Assembly (NCBI RefSeq): GCF_029633825.1
Contig: NZ_CP090645.1
Location: 1 to 64,000, forward strand
Direction of reading: 5' to 3'
Source: Burkholderia contaminans
GTDB taxonomy: Bacteria; Pseudomonadota; Gammaproteobacteria; Burkholderiales; Burkholderiaceae
Length of the DNA stretch: 64,000 nucleotides
Each line of letters begins with the position of its first letter. The stretch's first letter is position 1. The notes beneath the pieces are model-generated. The model was not told where the DNA came from. It ran no database searches and saw nothing but the letters and a program-made list of their open reading frames with translations. The position numbers and the translations under genes were made by a program. Shown here piece by piece: positions 9,896 to 17,243 of the stretch.

Positions 9896-9919
9896 TTTCG
9901 ATGTATGCATACATCGAAA
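9896..9919. repeat. 24-bp perfect palindrome at the right end of the GMT island
   Basis: The two 12-base halves TTTCGATGTATG and CATACATCGAAA form a perfect palindrome. An extra direct copy of CGATGTAT precedes it (9889-9896). It lies 24 bp after the gmtX stop. Paired inverted recombinase sites around a short spacer are what an attachment site would need, so it is a candidate att/core site. An operator or terminator is possible, but there is no T-run. Confidence 0.45.
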
Positions 9920-9997
9920 CGGAGAGTCCTTGGCGACCCCACCGCAGAACGCTTTCACGCTTTTCGCCCTCAAACTATGTACTCCACGGGTATAGGT

Positions 9998-10045
9998 CCA
10001 CAGCGCCGGGTGGATGACTTCAGGATGGGCGAGGGCGTGGTGCAT
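9998..10045 (-). pseudogene. imuA-like 5' remnant cut by the GMT island
   Basis: On the minus strand ATG 10045 begins MHHALAHPEVIHPALW. The HPEVIHPALW segment resembles the N-terminus of betaproteobacterial ImuA proteins (typically ...IHPxLWR...), which belong to the SOS-induced imuA-imuB-dnaE2 mutagenesis cassette. After codon 16 the reading departs from the family. An SOS box lies 19 bp upstream, as expected for imuA. The identification depends on about ten residues and the box. Confidence 0.45.
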
Positions 10046-10064
10046 GGGGTCAGTTTCACAAACA

Positions 10065-10080
10065 CTGTATGTTTATACAG
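10065..10080. promoter_or_regulatory. SOS (LexA) box-like palindrome, right
   Basis: CTGTAT-GTTT-ATACAG fits CTGT-N8-ACAG, with TA steps around it like the canonical box. It faces the leftward imuA remnant and is downstream of the SRAP gene stop (10121), so it most likely controlled the interrupted gene. Confidence 0.65.
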
Positions 10081-10120
10081 TATATGCTAGAGATTGCCGC
10101 CCCTCCAACCCCCCCGTCGT

Positions 10121-11035
10121 TTACGCCGCCAACTGATGCTCGTAGTAGGGCCGCTCGCGATCGGCGAGTATTTCGCGGAGCTGCGCGCGGCGGGACGGAT
10201 CCGGAGCGAGCCAAGCGTCCACGTTCGACGACTTGATGGGGACGATGCACCTATCGTGGCCAGCTGCCGCCACTTCCGGCGGTGGGTCGTCGGTGATCGC
10301 CGCAAACGACCACAAGTCGTCGGCGCCAGGGATCTCGGTGCGCGTCCACAGGCAGGCGACCTGCATGTGTTGCGGCGGTGTCGGATCGAAGCGAAGCACG
10401 ACGTTCTGGCCGTCGCGCTTCACGTTTTCGAAAAACGTGTCGACGAGCACGAGGCCATGCGTGAAGCCGAAAACCTTCCGCCAGGCGGTACTGAGCGAGT
10501 CGACCCGAGCGTTATAGCTTCCATTCTTTTGCTTCTCGTCCGCCTCGGTCCAGCCTGGAATACGGCATCGATACCGCATCGGCACGATCAGGCGCTTGCC
10601 GTCGAGCTCGATCACCACGGGCGCATACCACCCGGGGAAGATCCGCGAATCACGCTCCTGCAGGTCCTGCCGGCGAAGGTCGTCGAGCCCGCGCGTTGCC
10701 GCCTCGATCTTGTCCGTGGCGATCCGGACGTCCTCGCTGGCCTTCTTCGTGACCTTCTCGGTCAGCTTCTTCTCGGCGGCCGCCAGCCGCGTGCGCTGCT
10801 CGAACAGATCTGTCTCAAGCTTGCGGGTTCGATGCGTCCGATATTCGGCGATCGCAGCCGAGATCCCGTCGTCGGCCGAGCCGGAGAATGCTGCATCGAC
10901 CGCCTTCGGGATCTTGATGTCGGCGCCGGACGCGCGCGCGAAGAAGATGCGCCTGAACGTCTCGACGTCCATATCGGCGCCATAGCGTCGGACGTATTCC
11001 CGGTAGTTGGCTTGGATTTTGGCCGAGTAGCACAT
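10121..11035 (-). CDS. SOS-response-associated peptidase (SRAP/HMCES/YedK family)
   Basis: 304 residues. Met is followed by Cys2 (MCYSAKIQANYREYVRRYG), the residue that forms a thiazolidine crosslink to abasic sites in single-stranded DNA. The Asn loop (SYNARVDSL), the Glu region (LVLVDTFFENV) and the active-site His (GHDRCIVPI) follow in family order. A ~90-residue coiled-coil-like insertion (about residues 60-150, EQRTRLAAAEKKLTEKVTKK) makes it longer than the usual ~220. It has a strong GAGGAGA ribosome site. Such proteins protect single-stranded DNA, which suits a conjugative plasmid. Confidence 0.85.
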   Translation of the reverse strand: MCYSAKIQANYREYVRRYGADMDVETFRRIFFARASGADIKIPKAVDAAFSGSADDGISAAIAEYRTHRTRKLETDLFEQRTRLAAAEKKLTEKVTKKASEDVRIATDKIEAATRGLDDLRRQDLQERDSRIFPGWYAPVVIELDGKRLIVPMRYRCRIPGWTEADEKQKNGSYNARVDSLSTAWRKVFGFTHGLVLVDTFFENVKRDGQNVVLRFDPTPPQHMQVACLWTRTEIPGADDLWSFAAITDDPPPEVAAAGHDRCIVPIKSSNVDAWLAPDPSRRAQLREILADRERPYYEHQLAA

Positions 11036-11455
11036 TGCTGTCTCCTCATGGGCAACGGTTCAGCTAGAGCCTACCCCACGTTTCGATAATTGCCGACGAG
11101 CAGAACTTGAGAGACGCTGGTCGGTGCAGACATGTGACCTGGTCTTTCGCGAGCCTTGCTCGAACGCGCACGAAAACGGATTCACGAAAACGTCACAACC
11201 CAACAGCATTTTGCTCCGCACAGCGAAAGAACCCAAAGTGTCGGATACTGCACGCACCTATGCGCGTCACCCCCGACTCAACGACACGAATCTTTTTCAA
11301 GCCTGCCCTAAAGTTGCCGACTTCTTGCGCCGATATACGGATTGCATGTTGTGCGGCTAGGCTCTTCTGAGCAAGCGTGCTGCACCATTGCAGCGATGAG
11401 CATGTGATTTGCTTATGTTGTTTAGTTTGAATAGCTAATCAAATAAGGGCGTTAG
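11036..11455. other. Gene-free stretch between SRAP and the first of the two paralogous proteins
   Basis: 420 bp. Short frames exist on both strands, but none has a family resemblance, good start or coding pattern. The last 60 bp are AT-rich and presumably contain the rightward promoter for the gene at 11456. Nothing else seen. Confidence 0.5.
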
Positions 11456-11833
11456 ATGACTGGCTTCGGGGTTGAGGATTTTTTTTTGCTGCGCACTGGG
11501 AAGGCGTGTCCCGTATGGACGCTGACCGATGACAGTAACGTCATCGGCTTCGGTGAGAGCCAGGGCGTGATAAGTATTGCAGCGGAGTTGGATCGAGACC
11601 AGGCAGCACAGGTGCGTGCCTTCGGTAACGACGTGACGAAAACGAGCTGCAGGATCACGATTTCCGGAGAGCCGCTGGCTTTCTACCTGGTGGGGAAGAG
11701 GATCACGGATCGAATTTGGCGAGGGATCGCCTCAGTCGATCCGATCTTCGTGCCGAACGTATCGATGGTCTCCTCGTGGGAAGAGCGAGCGGCCAGCAAT
11801 GTCGTGAAGTTCCCAGTACGTCGTGCTGGTTAG
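11456..11833 (+). CDS. Unknown protein, N-terminal-domain paralogue of the next gene
   Basis: 125 residues, AAGGG ribosome site 6 nt before ATG. The segment AFYLVGKRITDRIWRGIAS (residues ~74-92) matches LYLVGKRIRADEWAGIAAS in the next protein. Both also share the layout of a short beta-rich domain before it, so this is a stand-alone version of that domain. Function unknown. Pairing with a PAS-domain protein and a divergent XRE regulator suggests a sensory or regulatory role. Confidence 0.6.
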   Translation: MTGFGVEDFFLLRTGKACPVWTLTDDSNVIGFGESQGVISIAAELDRDQAAQVRAFGNDVTKTSCRITISGEPLAFYLVGKRITDRIWRGIASVDPIFVPNVSMVSSWEERAASNVVKFPVRRAG

Positions 11834-11883
11834 AGGGTGATCTCGGTTTGGCAATGTAGGTGGTTACAAGCTGTGGGTGTGCA

Positions 11884-12837
11884 ATGAGTGAGAAGACCAT
11901 TTTTGCGGGGCTCAAGAATCACTTTGGGACCCCGACGCCAATTTGGCGATATTCCAATCATGACCATGTACTGACACTGTCTGCGACCGGTGACGAGCTG
12001 GACGGGCCAGCGATCCCCATTCACATGACGGGTCGTGAGGCTGAACGGATTCGAGGGTTGACTGGCGCAACGTCGATGGTGACGCTGAACCTCCCAATTT
12101 ACGGCGAGCACGTCGACCTGTATCTGGTCGGGAAGAGGATTCGTGCCGACGAGTGGGCGGGGATTGCAGCTTCGCTTTGGGATCCCGAGTCGGTCGCCAG
12201 TATCACGATGCGCGCAATGGCGTTTTCGGAGGGGCTGGTATCCGAGACCAACGCAATCCTCGTGGTCCTGGACAAGCGCGGCACGATCCATCGATTCAAC
12301 CGGCGGGCAGAGGAGTACACCGGATATCGAGAAGAGGACGTGATTGGCGAGAATGCACAAGAGCTCTTCATGTCCGGAGCTGCCGCCAACGAGTCGCGAA
12401 CCAACATCTCGCGTTTCTTTGAGCAGGGCAGCATCCACGACGTCCGGAGGTTGATCAATACGGTCGGTGGGGCGCGTCCGTTCTTGTTTCGAAATCGATT
12501 TGTCCCGTCCGTGCAAAGCGGCGAGCCGGAGTTCATCCTTTGCTCGGGCGCAGAACTTATCGATGAGATCGGGGCCGGCGTGCCAGATGATGCCGGTGCC
12601 GAGGCAGCTGTGGCCAACGGTGCCTACTTGCGCGCGCTGACGGCCAGGATAGTCGATTGGGCTGCTCTCGCGAATGGGGCGTCGACGTTGTTGGCTTCGA
12701 TGGAGGATGGCGCCATCGATCCGAGGATTGTGTTGCAGGCGCAACGGTTAGCTGCTCGCGCGGTTCAAGACGCGTACGAGTTGCATGACGCGATCAGCAC
12801 CGGATTCTCGGCGGAAGTGCGAGCGGCACCTCGTTAA
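11884..12837 (+). CDS. PAS-domain protein with N-terminal paralogous domain
   Basis: 317 residues. Residues ~1-100 repeat the domain of the preceding gene (LYLVGKRIRADEW). A PAS domain follows at ~115-225 (ETNAILVVLDKRGTIHRFNR, EEYTGYREEDVIGENAQELF). The C-terminal ~90 residues are helical (AALANGASTLLASMEDG, LAARAVQDAYELHDAIS) and contain no recognised kinase, GGDEF or HTH domain. It could sense a small ligand or redox state and pass the signal by protein contact. Convergent with the XRE gene, 13 bp apart. Confidence 0.7.
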   Translation: MSEKTIFAGLKNHFGTPTPIWRYSNHDHVLTLSATGDELDGPAIPIHMTGREAERIRGLTGATSMVTLNLPIYGEHVDLYLVGKRIRADEWAGIAASLWDPESVASITMRAMAFSEGLVSETNAILVVLDKRGTIHRFNRRAEEYTGYREEDVIGENAQELFMSGAAANESRTNISRFFEQGSIHDVRRLINTVGGARPFLFRNRFVPSVQSGEPEFILCSGAELIDEIGAGVPDDAGAEAAVANGAYLRALTARIVDWAALANGASTLLASMEDGAIDPRIVLQAQRLAARAVQDAYELHDAISTGFSAEVRAAPR

Positions 12838-12850
12838 TTCGTGGTGGTGT

Positions 12851-13261
12851 TCAGTCGGCTTGGTCGATGGGGGCATCTGGCGATGGTAGCGTTGGTGGCT
12901 CCATGCCTCTCGTGCGGGACTTATATCCGTGGATCTGTCGTGCCGCGACCAAGCCGGCCGCGAAGTGGCGCACTGCCTCGAGCTCGCGCTCGGTGAGGTC
13001 GCTGAGCCAGTCGGGTATGGGTGCCGCACCTTCCATGGGGCCTTTACCCATCGCGAGCCACTCGGGCCTCACGCCATAGAGCAAGGCGAGCGCGACCGTG
13101 AAGGCCGAGCCCGTGCCCTTCGTCTCCAATGCCCCCAGGTTGCTTTGCGATATGCCTACGCGCGCTTCGACTTGCTTCTGCGAGAGGCCCTTTCTGCGCC
13201 TGGCAGCCAGAAGGCGCTCTCCGAACGGGGTCCGGCCCTGGCCCTGATTAGAATTGTCCAT
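12851..13261 (-). CDS. XRE-family helix-turn-helix regulator
   Basis: 136 residues. HTH at residues ~12-66: FGERLLAARRRKGLSQKQVE, ARVGISQSNLGALE, FTVALALLYGVRPEWLAMG. The C-terminal part (PDWLSDLTERELEAVRHFAAGLVA) is helical, possibly for dimerisation. The start lies 30 bp from a strong inverted repeat (13291-13317) that is its likely auto-operator. Probably represses itself and the divergent gene at 13561 or the pilus operon beyond. Confidence 0.88.
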   Translation of the reverse strand: MDNSNQGQGRTPFGERLLAARRRKGLSQKQVEARVGISQSNLGALETKGTGSAFTVALALLYGVRPEWLAMGKGPMEGAAPIPDWLSDLTERELEAVRHFAAGLVAARQIHGYKSRTRGMEPPTLPSPDAPIDQAD

Positions 13262-13290
13262 GCGCGTAAGATAGCCTATCGAAATACCTT

Positions 13291-13317
13291 AATTATGGTT
13301 GTTATTCAACCGTAATT
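13291..13317. promoter_or_regulatory. Candidate operator of the XRE regulator
   Basis: AATTATGGTTG-TTATT-CAACCGTAATT: 11-bp arms with one mismatch around a 5-bp spacer. It is AT-rich and lies in the divergent region between the XRE start (13261) and the gene at 13561. Confidence 0.6.
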
Positions 13318-13504
13318 GGTGTATTTTATGACTATTGTTGAGCGATCTGTAATCAAGGTTCTAGATCGTTGACACGACCGCTTCAGGCGGCACGGATGAC
13401 ACTCCCCTGCGCACCGAAAGTGCGGGATTTCCCGCAGAGATTTGTTGTTTCCAGGTCGAATCGTTGTTGCTATGTCTGATGAATCGGCGTAGGATAAAAG
13501 TTAT

Positions 13505-13523
13505 AAACTTTCCGAAAAGTTTG
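13505..13523. promoter_or_regulatory. AT-rich imperfect palindrome before the gene at 13561
   Basis: The region TAAACTTTCCGAAAAGTTTG is an imperfect palindrome centred on TCCG (arms AAACTT and AAGTTT). It is directly followed by GTATACTTTAC, a possible -10 region. It is about 40 bp before ATG 13561. Likely operator/promoter; the binder is unknown. Confidence 0.4.
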
Positions 13524-13560
13524 TATACTTTACAACGAGTAGCGATCTTCGAACGGAGTC

Positions 13561-13911
13561 ATGGCGATACTTTCCCTTTTACGCCTCAGAAGGAAGAGGG
13601 GAAGGATGCCAGGCATATCACTGCAAGAACTGGCTTTCGCATACCGAACAGGGGAGAAATGTGAAATCTGGGTTGTTGAGATCGTCGAAGAGGGCCGCCC
13701 ACTGTGGATAGTTCAGGTTTTCCTCTTCGAGCAAGAGAAGCTGTTCACCCTCCAAGGTCAGCGCGGCAAGCAACGCACATGGCGCGACTTTGATCGAGTG
13801 ATGGGCGTGCTGAAAGAAACGTGTCCGCAGTTGTCCGAAATAAAAGTGAAATTTGCTGCCGGGCCGGAATCGGCTCAAAACGGCGGACTGCAGGGAGAAG
13901 AAGGGAAGTAA
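13561..13911 (+). CDS. Small unknown protein
   Basis: 116 residues with a GGAG ribosome site close to ATG. Sequence pattern: basic N-terminus (LLRLRRKRGRMPG), then a compact beta-rich core (KCEIWVVEIVEEGRPLWIVQ, LFTLQGQRGKQRTWRDFDRV) and a hydrophilic tail. No family recognised. It precedes a strong hairpin and the pilus operon, and could be a small regulator or unrelated cargo. Confidence 0.55.
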   Translation: MAILSLLRLRRKRGRMPGISLQELAFAYRTGEKCEIWVVEIVEEGRPLWIVQVFLFEQEKLFTLQGQRGKQRTWRDFDRVMGVLKETCPQLSEIKVKFAAGPESAQNGGLQGEEGK

Positions 13912-13930
13912 GGCAGGAAGAGGTAGTAGC

Positions 13931-13964
13931 GGTCGGCAAGGGTGCGTCAACACCCTTGCCGACC
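13931..13964. terminator. Strong hairpin between the gene at 13561 and the pilus operon
   Basis: GGTCGGCAAGGGTG and CACCCTTGCCGACC are perfectly complementary 14-base arms around CGTCAA. No T-run follows on either strand, so it is a terminator-like or attenuator hairpin rather than a canonical intrinsic terminator. Confidence 0.5.
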
Positions 13965-14026
13965 TGACCAGGTTACTTGCGATCCACCCACGGGGCTTTA
14001 GCGAGCTTCCGAGATGAGGAATAACC

Positions 14027-14536
14027 ATGGCTATCGGTATTGTACGCGATCGGTCGCGTACTGCCATCCTTTGGGGCTGCGTGCTTGCCCTGAATTCGTT
14101 ACAGGTAGTAACGGCGCGCGCCGATTGCATCGACGCGGCCGCAGCCTACCAGCATCTGAATCCGCATCTCGTTCGGGCGATTGCATCGGTCGAGTCGGGA
14201 TTCAATCCCTCCGCGCGCAACGTCAATCGCAACGGGTCCGAAGACATCGGGCTCATGCAGATCAACACGAGCTGGCTGCCGACACTCGCCCGCTATGGCA
14301 TCGATCGGGCGGCGCTACTCGACGCCTGCACTAACGCCTACGTTGGCGCCTGGATCCTCGCGCAGAATTTCGCGACCTACGGCGTAAGCTGGAACGGCGT
14401 CGGTGCATACAATGCCCGGACACCGAGCCTGCGTGCGCGTTACGCATTGCGCGTCTATCGACGTCTGCCGCGCGAAGCATTCACGAGCGCCGCTCAAATC
14501 GCCCCGCTGCCTGTTCAGACCGCGGAGGCCGAATGA
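14027..14536 (+). CDS. pilT: Lytic transglycosylase of the pilus locus (PilT-like)
   Basis: 169 residues. Signal peptide to about ARA-DC (residues 1-31). SLT domain with catalytic Glu in IASVESGFNPSA, then GLMQIN and VGAYNA. It cuts peptidoglycan glycan strands in the periplasm to let the pilus pass. First gene of a tightly overlapping operon (4-nt overlap with the next). In R64 the equivalent gene is called pilT, unrelated to PilT ATPases. Confidence 0.85.
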   Translation: MAIGIVRDRSRTAILWGCVLALNSLQVVTARADCIDAAAAYQHLNPHLVRAIASVESGFNPSARNVNRNGSEDIGLMQINTSWLPTLARYGIDRAALLDACTNAYVGAWILAQNFATYGVSWNGVGAYNARTPSLRARYALRVYRRLPREAFTSAAQIAPLPVQTAEAE

Positions 14537-15075
14537 CTCTGTCCTTCTTCCCGCGCGTGTTCGCCTTCGGCATCACCGCAATCGTCCTGAGCGGCTGCGC
14601 TGGTAGCAATACCGCTTCTGCAGATTGGTTGCCGGTGTCTCGCCAAACGACCGGCCGCTACGTCCGCGTGTGCCCCTTGCCGCTGCAGACTGCACAGTCC
14701 GCGAAGGCGTCGAGCGGCAACGCTGCCTCTGCAGCCACCGCACCGGCCGGCCCTGGCTTCGAGCTCCGTACGTCAGATCAGACGCTGGAGACGGCCTTGA
14801 CGCGATGGACGACTGACGCAGGCGCTACGTTGCGCTGGCAGACCGCTATCAAGGTGCCGGTGCCGGGCAACAGCCGAGTGGCGGGTGATTTGCCGACCGC
14901 AATGAAATCCATCCTCAACGCTCTGACCGAGGCCGGGTACCCGTTGACGATTCTCGGGACGCCTGACGGCAAGACGTGGATCGTTGCGGACGCATCCGAT
15001 TTGTCGGCGGCGATCGCACCCGCACCCGCAGTCGCACAGGCCGCGAAGGGAGCCAGCAATGCGCAAGTTCGGTGA
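14533..15075 (+). CDS. pilL: TcpQ/PilL-like pilus lipoprotein
   Basis: 180 residues. Lipobox LSGC at residues ~19-22, so an outer-membrane lipoprotein. The TcpQ-type domain at ~75-155 (LETALTRWTTDAGATLRWQT, AGDLPTAMKSILNALTEAGY, GKTWIVAD) resembles secretin-associated domains that help assemble PilN. An Ala/Pro-rich C-terminus follows. Overlaps the next gene by 17 nt. Confidence 0.75.
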   Translation: MTLSFFPRVFAFGITAIVLSGCAGSNTASADWLPVSRQTTGRYVRVCPLPLQTAQSAKASSGNAASAATAPAGPGFELRTSDQTLETALTRWTTDAGATLRWQTAIKVPVPGNSRVAGDLPTAMKSILNALTEAGYPLTILGTPDGKTWIVADASDLSAAIAPAPAVAQAAKGASNAQVR

Positions 15076-15577
15076 TCTGATGGGAGCCGCCACGTGCCTG
15101 GCGTGCGCATTGTGCGTCGACGCTGTCCATGCGGACGAGTTGCCGACGCCGGCACTTGCGTCCAACGGCGTGCATCTCGTTCCCTATCTGCCGCGTTATA
15201 CGACTGCCGAAGTGGTACCGGCACCCGCAGCGAGCCCGATCGCACCCGCCGACTCGTTGTCGCCGGCGGAAGCCGTTCTCACGCCCGCTGTTCCCGAACC
15301 GGTACCGCTGCCAACGCCGGCTACACCTCAGTTCAAGCTTGTCGGCGGCGAATCGATCGAAACGCAACTGCGTGGATGGGCAACGTCGGCCGGCTGGAAG
15401 TTGGTGTGGAACGTCGAGCCAGACTGGATCGTGCCCAACGATCAAGCCTACGACGGTGACTTCAAGGCGGCTGCCACCAGAGCAATCAAGGACCTTGCTG
15501 CGAACGGCGCGAATGTCGTCGCAGACGGCTACCCCGACAACCGGACCTTCATCGTGCATGAAGGAGGGAGCGACTGA
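15059..15577 (+). CDS. TcpQ-domain pilus assembly protein
   Basis: 172 residues, signal peptide ending near VHA-DE. A Pro/Ala-rich linker (~50-90) leads to a TcpQ domain (ETQLRGWATSAGWKLVWNVE, DGDFKAAATRAIKDLAANGA). The domain is paralogous to the previous protein's. The pair may correspond to the split PilL. It overlaps the upstream gene by 17 nt and the secretin gene by 1 nt, so it is coupled. Confidence 0.75.
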   Translation: MRKFGDLMGAATCLACALCVDAVHADELPTPALASNGVHLVPYLPRYTTAEVVPAPAASPIAPADSLSPAEAVLTPAVPEPVPLPTPATPQFKLVGGESIETQLRGWATSAGWKLVWNVEPDWIVPNDQAYDGDFKAAATRAIKDLAANGANVVADGYPDNRTFIVHEGGSD

Positions 15578-17232
15578 TGCGGCTCACTTGTATTAGCGCT
15601 GCAGTATTGACTGCTTGCCTGCTGTCAGCATGCGCGATTCGCGATGTTCGAAACGATCAGAACGCGGTGGTCGATGCGACCCGCGCGCATCTCGATCGCG
15701 CGACGGAAGCGCGGCCGGTGGTTCGCATGCACGAAGGTCCCTGGCTGATGGGCGAACAGATTGTCGCCAGGAAACCGCAGGCGACGCTTCTCGACAAGCG
15801 CGTGTCGTATCGCTATCCAGCTGGCACGCTCGCCGAGGTTGCGCAGTGGATCACGCGGACCACGGGCATCCCGACGCGTATCGATTCGTCCGTCAATGAT
15901 TTCCCGGTAGGCAACTCGCTAAAGGTTAGCGCACCCTCGGCGGGCGTCCAGCCGCCGCTGCCGCCGGGATTCCCAGGGGCAACAGGTCCGCTCCAGGCGG
16001 TGCCGATCACGTCGAACGCAGCGCCGACGCTTGCGGCGGCACGAACCGGCCAGATGCTTACGTACGATGGCGATCTCGGCGGCTTCCTCGAGGTACAGAA
16101 CAATCGCTTCAACGTTTGGTCGCGTACGCAAGATGGCGTGATCACCTTTTTCCGGACCGAGAGCCGCGTATTCCCGCTGCCAAGCCTTACCGAGGCGGCG
16201 TCGATGGGCGGCCAGATTTCGACTGGCTCGGGTAGCAACTCATCGAGCGGCACGGGGTCGTCCACCGGTTCGACGAGCTCGAACGGTTCGAGCGGCTCGA
16301 CCGGAAGTGACAGCGGGCAGCAGCTGTCGCAGTCCGCTACCATCGATCCGTGGAAGAACCTGCAGCAGACAGCCGAGGCGATCTCGAATGGCGGGAAGGT
16401 CGTAGCTGACCTGAACCTTGGCATGCTCACGGTGACCGGGACACCGCCTCAATGTGACCGCGTTGAGGCTTTCTTCAAGAGCCTCAATGCGTCGTTCCTC
16501 AAGCGCATCGCAATCGACGCGCGCGTGTACGTGGTCCGGAAATCCCGCGAAGATAATCTCGGGCTCAGCCTCGCGCTCGCGTACAAGAACGCAACGGGCC
16601 ATACGAGCGCTGGTATCACTGGCGTGGCGCCTCCTACGGTGTCCGGCAGTGCGTCTCCTGCATCGTTCGGCGCGAACATTCTCACGGGTCCCCTCGCGGG
16701 CACCAAGGGCGCGCTCCAGGTGCTGTCGGCACTGGGTGATGTGACCGAGGTCCTGTCGCGCGCGGGGATTACGCAAAATGGCAAGCTGCTTTCGCTCCAG
16801 GATGCACGCAAACAGCGCTTCACGCCGTCGACACAGAGCACGCTCGCTTCGAACGTTGGTTCGACCACGTCGCAGCAAAGTGAAACGCTCACGACAGGCT
16901 TTACGGCCGGGTTCGTGCCGAAGTTGACCAACGGCATGATCGTGATGAACTTCAATATCACCTTGTCGCAACTGGTGGAGATGCAGCTCTTCCCGCCCGG
17001 GTGCTCAGGGCTGAATTGCGTGCAGCATCCGATCACGCAGGACACGCAGCTGCTGCAAAGCGTGCCGCTCAAGCCGGGCGAAACGCTCGTGCTGACCGGC
17101 ATGCAGGACCAGACGCTGACCACCCGCGCAAATGGCGCCGGCTCGCCTTGGGTTCCGATCCTTGGCGGCGGTGCAGACGCGCAACGAAACGACACGTTCA
17201 TCGCGGTCGTCATCAGCGCGCGTCTGCTGTGA
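15577..17232 (+). CDS. pilN: PilN secretin, outer-membrane pilus channel
   Basis: 551 residues, AAGGAGG ribosome site. Lipobox LLSACA gives a lipidated N-terminus as in R64 PilN. N-terminal domain ~1-170, then a low-complexity Ser/Gly linker (about residues 215-245). The secretin core follows: LNLGMLTVTGTP, RVYVVRKSREDNLGLSL, a variable Gly/Ala loop, then GFTAGFVPKLTNGMIVMNFN and the C-terminal VPLKPGETLVLTGMQD. It forms the multimeric channel for the thin pilus. Intact. Confidence 0.88.
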   Translation: MRLTCISAAVLTACLLSACAIRDVRNDQNAVVDATRAHLDRATEARPVVRMHEGPWLMGEQIVARKPQATLLDKRVSYRYPAGTLAEVAQWITRTTGIPTRIDSSVNDFPVGNSLKVSAPSAGVQPPLPPGFPGATGPLQAVPITSNAAPTLAAARTGQMLTYDGDLGGFLEVQNNRFNVWSRTQDGVITFFRTESRVFPLPSLTEAASMGGQISTGSGSNSSSGTGSSTGSTSSNGSSGSTGSDSGQQLSQSATIDPWKNLQQTAEAISNGGKVVADLNLGMLTVTGTPPQCDRVEAFFKSLNASFLKRIAIDARVYVVRKSREDNLGLSLALAYKNATGHTSAGITGVAPPTVSGSASPASFGANILTGPLAGTKGALQVLSALGDVTEVLSRAGITQNGKLLSLQDARKQRFTPSTQSTLASNVGSTTSQQSETLTTGFTAGFVPKLTNGMIVMNFNITLSQLVEMQLFPPGCSGLNCVQHPITQDTQLLQSVPLKPGETLVLTGMQDQTLTTRANGAGSPWVPILGGGADAQRNDTFIAVVISARLL

Positions 17233-17243
17233 GGGAGAACGAT

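Larger units (their letters stand above)
9872..10120. other. Right end of the GMT island and junction with an imuA-like remnant
   Basis: This gene-poor stretch holds, in order, a 24-bp palindrome (9896-9919), about 80 bp of unassigned sequence, a 16-codon imuA-like fragment on the minus strand (9998-10045) and an SOS box (10065-10080). The change from island to host-like sequence appears to fall near 9997. Confidence 0.5.

Noticed and set aside
123-9985. GGAGTAC heptamer in inverted orientation near both island ends as terminal repeats
   Set aside because: Seven bases are too few and the flanking bases do not match; likely chance.
11107-11370. Small rightward frames in the gap after the SRAP gene
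   Set aside because: No ribosome site, no family resemblance and overlapping frames of equal quality.
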